A DNA stretch of 64,000 nt. Source: Macrosoma leucophasiata. Taxonomy: Eukaryota; Arthropoda; Insecta; Lepidoptera; Hedylidae. Positions 57,018 through 64,000 of the stretch are shown here, in pieces. How positions within the stretch are numbered: the first letter of the stretch is position 1; every line of letters starts with the position of its first letter. Location: positions 6,758,001-6,822,000 of the forward strand of contig JAWQUS010000023.1 of the NCBI GenBank assembly GCA_036365455.1, written 5' to 3'. The notes beneath the pieces were generated by a model that saw only the letters and a program-made list of their open reading frames with translations, was not told the DNA's origin and searched no databases. The position numbers and the translations under genes were made by a program.

Positions 57018-60000
57018 ATGTGCAAATCATCGAAAATGGTATCCGGCAGTACGAGGGTGATACAAGTCACCAATATCGCCCCGCAGGCGACTAAGGATCA
57101 GATGCAGAACCTATTTGGGTACCTGGGAAAGATCGACGATATAAGGTTGTATCCTACCATAAGGGACGTGTCTTGTCCGGTGCAATCACGAATATGCTAC
57201 GTCAAATACTACGACTCTGCTACTGTAAATGTTGCGCAGCATATGACCAACACGGTGTTTATAGACCGAGCATTGATCGTGATACCGATGCAGTCTGGTG
57301 AGATTCCGGATGAGCATAAAGCTTTGGAGATGTCCAGCAACGGGACATTAGTGCCGGGCTTGAATACAGTGGAGCCGCGTCTTCCCGCGCACGTGATAAA
57401 TACATTGGAGGGGGTGCCGCCGAACCAAGTGATTCAGACTTACGACCCGAAAATGGCGGCTGCGGGATTGCCACCTTACCCGCCGTTGCCCGCAGCATAC
57501 GACTCCAGGAAAATAGAAGAAATTAGAAGAACATTACTTGTGATTGATGTGGGCAATTTGAATTATCAGCAGTTGATTGATCTGTTCTGTCAGGCAGGTG
57601 AGGTGAACTATATGAGGTTTTGTGAGCGAGACGTTGACACCCTGAAGTATGCTCTTGTTGAAATGACAGAGCAAGAGCATGTTGTCAAAGCTCTACAACT
57701 GAATGGAATTACTATAGAAGGTCAAACTATCAAGGTAATTGGTATTTAATTCCTTATATGAGCCTGCCCATGGGCTCAAATACAAGGGCATTTACATTAA
57801 TAAGTTATTCCACAACTTAAGACTGTCCTAGCTTTTGCTTGCGATTGTCTGTATGTAGCAGTACACAATGTTGTCATATATCCTTCAGTACAATGAATTT
57901 TATGAATCCCTAACAACTCATCTACAAACTAATGTGAAACTATTGTTATGACATTATACACCAAACATACTATGTATTTTCCATGGATAAATCAGATATT
58001 CTAACCCCCTTATTCATAAACATACAATATATATGTTTTAGCTATAGAATGCTTTGTCTTTGTCAGTTGCATTGTCAAATGTGCAGGATAGAAAAAGACA
58101 GGAGAGATTAGCACCCCTTTAGCTAAAATACGTTTATGAATAAGGGGGTAAGAATAAAGCATGAATTTGAAATTTAACTGAACTCAATATATACAAAAAC
58201 AATATGTTAAATTTTAAATCCCTTGTCTGTATTCAGTTCGTCTCTTTTGTTTCTTTCTGTATCAAATTAAAAGTATTTAAAAAAATCCAACATAACAGTT
58301 ACTTTAGGACTTGCTTTCCTGTTTCTCAGATTAATAATATTTTTCTCGCAAGCTAATTGATGGGTTAATCTGGAAACAACATTTGCAGTTCAAGAATTAA
58401 GCACTGTAAATTTAGGCAGTTCTGAGCCTTGTAACTTTGTATGAACAGAAATTTGATTTTTCCAAGACTAGTGTATTCCAAATAATAACATAGAGAATTA
58501 CCATTAACCTTGTACAATAATAAATTATACTTTAATTTTTAGGTTCATCATGCAACTCAGGCAATCTCTAAGCCGCAAACAAAAAGCAATGAAGCAGCAC
58601 AACTTGAGATTGAGGAGGCCATGTGTAGGGTGAAGGAGGCTCAGAACCTCATCTCCGCTGCCATTGATCCTGTCATTGGACTTCTGTCTAAGGATAAAAG
58701 AAGGTAAATAAATGCGCTGAGCTTATATTCTGAAAATGTATTTTGCTGCAGTTTGCTTATGCAACATTAGAATAGTGTCAAATTTAATATCACTACTGTA
58801 AAGATATTTCGACATATTCTGGACTTCAAGCCAAAAGATCATCATCATCACTCCAGCTGAAAGACATCTGCTGCAGGACAGCCTTCCACCAAGATGCCCA
58901 CAATGGTGTTGTGCAGCATAATGGAGGAATATGCCATAATCGTCATGCTTGGTAGGTGGATTGGCAATCACAGTGGTGGTAGCTTTATCGCAGAACACTC
59001 CTGAACATCCCGCATTGTTATTTTTAATACCTCTATTGGAATGGTTTGCCCCTTATTGTTCGGTTGACTGACTGCATCCCAGAGCAAAAATAATGGCAAA
59101 GAACTACACAAACACATAAAAAAAAATGGATGTTAAGTGATGACTGCAGCCTATAGACACCCACACGAAGACCAAGGTCAAAATACTGATGCGTTACCAT
59201 GTTACCACTCCTGGGGTGCGACCGCCTATCGACATTGCTATTGTCGTAGTCATTGCTGTCAAAAAAAGGCGGTCGCACCCCTGAGGCCGAAGGTGTTATG
59301 CCTCTGTGCCGGAATTTACCACTTGACCGTAACACGATAGTGCTGAACACTACCATTTAGCGGCAAGTAAATTAGGTAATGCGGCGGTGCCTACGCCCTC
59401 GAGCTCCGTCATTGGAGCTCTACCACCAGTTTATCAATGTGAACTTCATACTTGTTTGTCCCCTTTATTACATAAAAAAAAAGTGCACAAAAAATTAAGT
59501 AAATACAGTAAAATTAACTGCTAAATGTTGAGCAGACTGCAATTTAATTCCGCTTAAAATTTAATAATGCGAGATTGCACTCTACCAGTTGATTGATAAC
59601 AATCAATATTTTCTGTTTTTTATTATAAAAGTCACTCTAGTACACTTGAGTGACCTTAATAATAAAATACAGAAAAGCAAACAATACAAAACGAAAGATA
59701 TTTATTTTATATTAATTGTCATTTTTAATTATTATGTTCTTATGTATTTATTACAGGTGTGTTTTATAAATACAGATGATTATATGTTCAACCTGTTAAA
59801 TGCATTTCATTCTACCCACAGACCAATCAGCCTTTCTTATTCTACCCAAAAGTTGACTGGTAGATAATAATACTTTTTAGTCACACTAAGTCCACCTTGT
59901 ACAACTTCCTTTTGTTTTTCACGAATAAATACAATGATAATGTTGTATGTATTGCAGAACCCGTTCCCGGTCCCGTTCCCGCCGGCGATCGCGGTCTCGT

Positions 60001-63000
60001 TCCCGTCGCTCACGCTCGCGGCACCGCGGCAAGCGCTCGCGTTCGCGTTCCCGCCACCGCTCGCGCCGCTCGCCCTCCCGCCACAGGCATCGTTCCAGGT
60101 ATGTGACAGAGTTACCAGAGGTGCGACCGCCTATCGACATTGCTATTGTCGTTGTCATTGCTGTCAAATTTTCATGACGATTTTTACTTTTACTAAATAA
60201 CAATAATTGAAATAATCTACCATTATCGCTTGTTTCTCACCTACAAAAGCAAGAAAAACGATTAGATTATCGCAATTATATATTACATATTGCCATATTG
60301 CCATAGTAAAGAAGATAAGATTATTGACGGACGTGGAGACGGCTCGGCTGGTCTACTTTAGTTACTTTCACAGTATAATGTCCTATGGCATTTTGCTATG
60401 GGGCAATTCCGCCGACGTCAATACTATTTTTGTTTTGCAAAAGAGAGCAGTACGTGCTATCTACGGGCTAAGCCCGAGAGTTTCTCTGAGAGATAAATTT
60501 AAGGAAATAAACATTTTGACTGTTGCTTGTCAATATATATACGAAAACTTATTGTATGTCCGGAAAAATATTAATGAGTTTCCTACGAGAACGCATGATC
60601 ATAATATGAACACAAGGAACAAATACAAGTTGGCCATACATGTAACACGACTGCATAGAGTAAGTAATTCTTTCAGAGGTCAGTCTATACGATTCTATAA
60701 TAAAGTCCCAAAAAATTTTCAAAGTCTATCTGTTAATAAATTAAAAAAAGTAATTAAAGAAAGTTTATACAAATGCAATTACTATAAAATTTGTGAATAT
60801 CCCACTGATAGTACACCTTGGGATTTTAGCGATCGCTGCCAGGCTATTTCATAAAATTGTACTTATGTTATAGATATTGATATTGTGTATGCTCTGGCCA
60901 CAAACAGATTTTCTTTTCATCTATATTGCTATCTACGCACTGGTAATCATAACAGTCATGCTCACTTTAATGTCTTTGCCTTCGGCGGCGTCGTGTGACG
61001 GGTTGCTCACTTCCCTTCAAAATGGTCGAGGAGAGCAATGGCTGCCACATGCGTCATACTCGTGAACGGGTGCTGTTGGTGGGGACTGGTCTGTTGTGAT
61101 TTGCGGGTGTTATTTTCTATCACGATATTAAGCTGTTGATGGGTATTTGCGTATGTGTTTATATGCAAATATTTATATGCCATGGACGTTCACATTATCT
61201 TTATTTTATTTAATAATATTTGTATTAAATCTAAGGTTTTGACAAAAGAGCAACACGCCGAGTTTGTTGGGTAGCGGAGTTCTTCTCAGTAGTGCCTGCA
61301 CTTGGAACTCTGCTAAGTGAATGACTATGATTATGACGAACAGATTTTTCATTTTCTTCTATGAAGGAATTGAAAAATTTGATGATTCACGTATTGGTTA
61401 AATATTATTATTAAATTGGTATTTATTTATACCTATTGAATTATTATTATAAGTCATTCTCTCTAGGTAGCTTATAACCCGACAATGCAAAAGCGTCCTT
61501 GTAGACCAACTCGAAATAAATGATTTGAATTTTGAATTTTGAACTACTGCTTTTACAGGAGCTACAAATCGACATGAAAATTTGACAGCAATGACAACGA
61601 CTAAAGTATTATTTCACTACAATTACTACACACCCACAAAAGAATTATATAAAAAAGCAAACCTGTTTAACATAAACCAGTTATACAAATATAAAACTTG
61701 TATATTAATAAATAGGATAAGTACAAAAAAAATCAAAACTAATATTGAATTGAAAAAAAAAAAGTCATTAGCTTAAGAAACAAACATAAATTTGAACTAA
61801 TTACACCAAGAACGAATTACGCAAAGAAATCTATTCTATTTGAAGGAGTTCAGTTATTTAATAAATTACCAAACGATGTAAAGGTGTGCAGTAGTATCAA
61901 CATATTTAAAAACAAATTAAAATCATATATTGCCAGACTATAGTAGTATTTAAGTTATTTAAGCAATGTACTAACAGTACCTTATTACTAATACTTACCT
62001 TTGTTTTATATAAATAAGTTCATAACCAGAATTAGAAATTTAATTCATATTATCGAATCATTTAAGTCATTTGGGGTGATAAGCACCGCTTATGACAAGT
62101 CAAAAATAAACAAAATAAATTAAATAGTTAATAGTATCAATATTGTAACTATGTTACTAACCCTAAGCGCCAGAGGTGTACTACTAACATATTCATAAAT
62201 CAATGTAATCTATATCTCATTCTAAAAGAACTGTATGTTTTTATGAGAATAAAGATCTTTAAACCTAAAGTAATGTTTTAGGCCTCAGGAGTGGTAACGC
62301 ATCTGCATTTTGACCTTGGTCTTTGTGTGGGTGTCTATAGGCTGCAGTCATCACTTAACATCAATGTGAACTGCATGCTTGTTTACCACTTCCATAACAT
62401 AAAAAAAAAAAAAAAAAAATGTCGATAGGCGGTCACACTCCAGGACTCAACGTCTTAACGTGAGGTGTAGGTGACCTTTCGCGTTTATATATCGATATAA
62501 CTACAGTAAAGCCATCACGTTAGACGTTTGGAGATCCCGTTCTCATATGTCCAATACCAACTTTAACAAATACGAATACGCTTTAGACTAGTCGACAGAA
62601 GTTAAACTTTTTTAGATCTATCTCTTTTTATCTTCACTAACTTGTATCTACCTCTCAATTTCCGTTTATCCGATCACACTTTTCACACTCGTCATGCATT
62701 CACCAGCTTTCTCCCTAAGTCAAGCGTGCGTAAAGAAGTTTTACCTCAAATACTTTTGTAAGTATAATAATCATTTTTTATTATTGTTTTCAGATCTCGA
62801 TCTCGTCATCGCAGTTCACGTCGCTCCCGATCAAGATCCCGCCACCGCAGCTCGCGATCTAAGCGCGACCGTTCTCGCGACCGCGACCGAAAAGACAAAA
62901 AAGACGATAAGGACAAAAAGGACAAAGAGAAATCTAAATCTCCGCCACCCAAAGAGATCGAGAAAGAGGATATCGAAGAAACCAAACCGGAACCAACTGA

Positions 63001-63577
63001 TACCAATGGAACTTCAGAAGTTAAGTCTAAAGGTTCTACACCAGTTGATGATAAGGATAGCGATAAAGATAAGGAGATAGGGAAGGAGAAAGAAAGATCG
63101 CCGTCTAAGAAACGGGAACGCACCCGATCTCGTGACAGGAAACGTGAACGGTCCCGTTCGAAACGCAGGTCTAGGTCGCGGTCTAGAAAGAAACGTTCAC
63201 GATCAAGGCGACGATCGCGCTCTAGGAAACGAACTCGTTCCAGAGAACGAAAGAGATCGAGGTCTCGCGACCGAAAGCGTTCCCGGTCGAGGGACCGCAA
63301 GCGATCTAGGTCGAGAGATAGAAAGAGGTCGAAGTCTAGAGAAAGGAAACGTACACGGTCTAGAGACCGCGATAGGAAGCGCTCTCGTTCGCGCAGTCGC
63401 AGATCTAAGAGCCGATCGCATAGAGACTCCAAAACGCCTCATGATCGTAAATCGGATCAAACTCCCGTCTTACCTACTGTGATTGAAGACAATGACGTCA
63501 CTATCACAGATAAAACTCCTGAATTAATTAATGAGAAAAATTCACCAGATAACATGGATATTTCAAATTCACCGTAA
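57018..63577 (+). CDS. SREK1: SREK1-like SR splicing regulator (two RRMs, RS domain), four coding exons
   Basis: Nuclear RNA-binding splicing regulator of the SREK1/SRSF11 (insect Srp54) family, which modulates splice-site choice through RS-domain contacts with other SR proteins. Exons 57018-57734, 58543-58703, 59958-60098, 62794-63577; GT-AG borders and phases agree, giving 600 aa. RRM1 about residues 10-85 (STRVIQVTNIAPQAT, RICYVKYYDS, then TNTVFIDRALIVIP), the family hallmark. A Pro-rich linker leads to KIEEIRRT and RRM2 about 170-240, whose RNP2 is diverged. Exon 2 carries the conserved EEAMCRVKEAQNLISAAIDP helix. Exons 3-4 encode RS dipeptides, a Lys/Asp/Glu stretch, and a second R/S-rich run; the tail is acidic. 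The second ATG (57036, AAAATGG) has a better context than the first. Intron 3 contains nested mobile elements. Expression control unseen. Confidence 0.93.
58005..58148. repeat. TAA-flanked palindromic MITE, family 1 (copy g, SREK1 intron 1)
   Basis: 144 bp, CCCCCTTATTCATAAACATA at the left and the inverse at the right; perfect TAA duplication (58002-58004, 58149-58151). Confidence 0.88.
58843..58990 (-). repeat. retrotransposon 3' end, family S (minus, SREK1 intron 2)
   Basis: Opposite-strand match to the end of 24125-24460: ATCATCATCACTCCAGCTG at its tail and GGAGGAATATGCCATAA inside. Confidence 0.6.
59129..59430 (-). repeat. retrotransposon family R copy, interrupted (SREK1 intron 2)
   Basis: Minus-oriented copy carrying the small element at 59214-59280 in its middle. 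Right after it (59430-59480) lies a short plus-oriented tail fragment with its own A-run, so two oppositely oriented pieces abut. Confidence 0.7.
59214..59280. mobile_element. 67-bp TIR element inserted in a retrotransposon copy
   Basis: Ends GGGTGCGACCGCC and GGCGGTCGCACCC are perfect inverses. It splits the family R motif CACTCCTGAGGCC after CTG, with CTG repeated on the right, so the target duplication is 3 bp (or 4, CCTG). The interior CTATTGTCGTAGTCATTGCT matches the larger relative at 60117-62443. Far too short to code. Confidence 0.75.
60324..61541 (+). mobile_element. non-LTR retrotransposon 3' portion with RT C-terminus
   Basis: 60324-60854 encodes an open 176-aa reverse-transcriptase C-terminal part with VYFSYFHSIMSYGILLWGNS, VLQKRAVRAIYGL and YENLLYVRKN, typical of CR1/Jockey-like elements. 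The following tail (to AAATAAATGATTTGAATTTT at about 61541) matches 21919-24100 without the MULE. 61018-61290 also resembles part of the MULE interior on its minus strand. 5'-truncated, so inactive. Confidence 0.75.
61640..61941 (+). pseudogene. second non-LTR reverse transcriptase C-terminal remnant
   Basis: Contains ELYKKANLFNINQLYKYKTC and, in another frame after a stop, SILFEGVQLFNKLPNDVK, both characteristic of LINE ORF2 C-termini. Its 3' UTR seems to run to about 62275 (AATAAAGATCTTTAAACC). Frameshifted. Confidence 0.65.
62276..62418 (+). repeat. retrotransposon family R copy, 5'-truncated with poly(A)
   Basis: Starts inside the family body (TTTAGGCCTCAGGAGTGG) and ends in a run of about 18 A. 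It directly abuts the right-arm remnant of the TIR element. Confidence 0.75.
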
Positions 63578-64000
63578 ATTTTGTAGTGACTAAATAATTT
63601 TGCATTTTTATTGACAGCATGTGGTTTGAATATTGATTGAGAGATTGTCATGATCAATCATTAACTTAAGTAATACAGACTAAGTATAATGTTAAATAAA
63701 GTACATAAATACATTAAAATACTGTTTGTTTCATTATATTTTTACAAGTTGTGATCCGCAGTTTCATCTTCGTCTAGAAATTGGGTTGACCCGGCAACTC
63801 ACTCAAGGTCCGCAAACTCACGACCACTGCTCTGCTTCTGCTCAAATTATGCGTGGTATTAATGCCAATGTTACTCATTAATGCAACTACCACCAAAATT
63901 AAGTAATAAGTAGTAAATATAGAATGTTCATAGGTTATCTCGATTATATTAAATTTTAGCAAAATCAAAGTATGAGTAACAAACACCCGCAGTTGAGTAA
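63578..64000. other. SREK1 3' UTR and downstream spacer
   Basis: AATAAA at 63695-63700, 118 bases after the stop, is the likely polyadenylation signal. A 70-codon minus-strand ORF (63774-63986) has a hydrophobic middle but no recognised family; it may be the last exon of a minus-strand neighbour or chance. Confidence 0.4.

Larger units (their letters stand above)
60117..62443. mobile_element. larger TIR element of the same family, itself filled with retroelements (SREK1 intron 3)
   Basis: Left arm at about 60117-60178 (AGGTGCGACCGCCTATCGAC onward). The right arm is its inverse but broken in two: GAAAATTTGACAGCAATGAC... at about 61576-61598, and TGTCGATAGGCGGTCACACT at about 62419-62440. The gap is retroelement sequence ending in poly(A). 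Flanks are CAG on both sides, a 3-bp duplication. The interior carries a reverse transcriptase remnant. Confidence 0.6.

Noticed and set aside
57259..57498. Minus-strand ORFs inside SREK1, the dynein exon and the RS-rich exons (e.g. 62806-63432)
   Set aside because: They lie antisense to well-supported coding exons. Arg/Ser-type codons read long on both strands because of composition; no domain support.
60324..60854. Independent host gene for the 176-codon ORF
   Set aside because: It is the C-terminal piece of a CR1/Jockey-like reverse transcriptase followed by a LINE-type tail.
1..64000. CRISPR arrays, operons, bacterial promoters, phage genes
   Set aside because: The sequence is clearly animal nuclear DNA; repeated units are dispersed transposons, not spaced direct repeats.

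Overview
The window looks like a piece of a lepidopteran (moth or butterfly) chromosome. It is AT-rich eukaryotic DNA with spliced genes separated by long, repeat-filled spacers. The repeats include mariner, small TAA-flanked palindromic elements, tRNA-headed SINEs and poly(A)-tailed non-LTR retrotransposon ends of the kind common in Lepidoptera. No species can be named from the sequence alone.

Four protein-coding genes can be rebuilt with consistent splice phases. (1) A STIMATE/TMEM110-like ER membrane protein, plus strand, six coding exons between 18804 and 28263, 251 aa. (2) An axonemal inner-arm dynein heavy chain of the DNAH3/DNAH7/DNAH12 group, plus strand, 37152-50583: a 45-codon first coding exon, one intron, then a single uninterrupted 11.67 kb coding exon (3933 aa in total). 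(3) An unrecognised 200-aa coiled-coil protein, minus strand, five small exons between 53606 and 50924, lying tail-to-tail with the dynein. (4) A SREK1-like SR splicing factor, plus strand, four coding exons between 57018 and 63577, 600 aa, with two RRMs and an arginine/serine-rich tail.

Layout: 1-18.8 kb is gene-free as far as I can see and holds mariner copies, palindromic MITEs, a tRNA-like sequence and a GC-rich island. 18.8-28.3 kb is STIMATE, with introns swollen by nested transposons, including a Mutator-like element inserted in a retrotransposon tail. 28.3-37.1 kb is repeat-rich spacer with a notable short hairpin. 37.1-50.6 kb is the dynein. 50.9-53.6 kb is the coiled-coil gene. 53.6-57.0 kb is repeat-rich spacer. 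57.0-63.6 kb is SREK1, whose third intron carries a stack of mobile elements. The genes do not form a pathway. The dynein and the coiled-coil gene could both be ciliary or sperm genes, but that is only inferred from adjacency.

I saw no CRISPR, phage or bacterial features and no clear undescribed defence or metabolic system. The most interesting items are the cryptic coiled-coil gene, the giant dynein exon, the Mutator-like element and its nested context, a 3-bp-target short TIR element, back-to-back MITEs sharing one TAA, and a miRNA-like hairpin.
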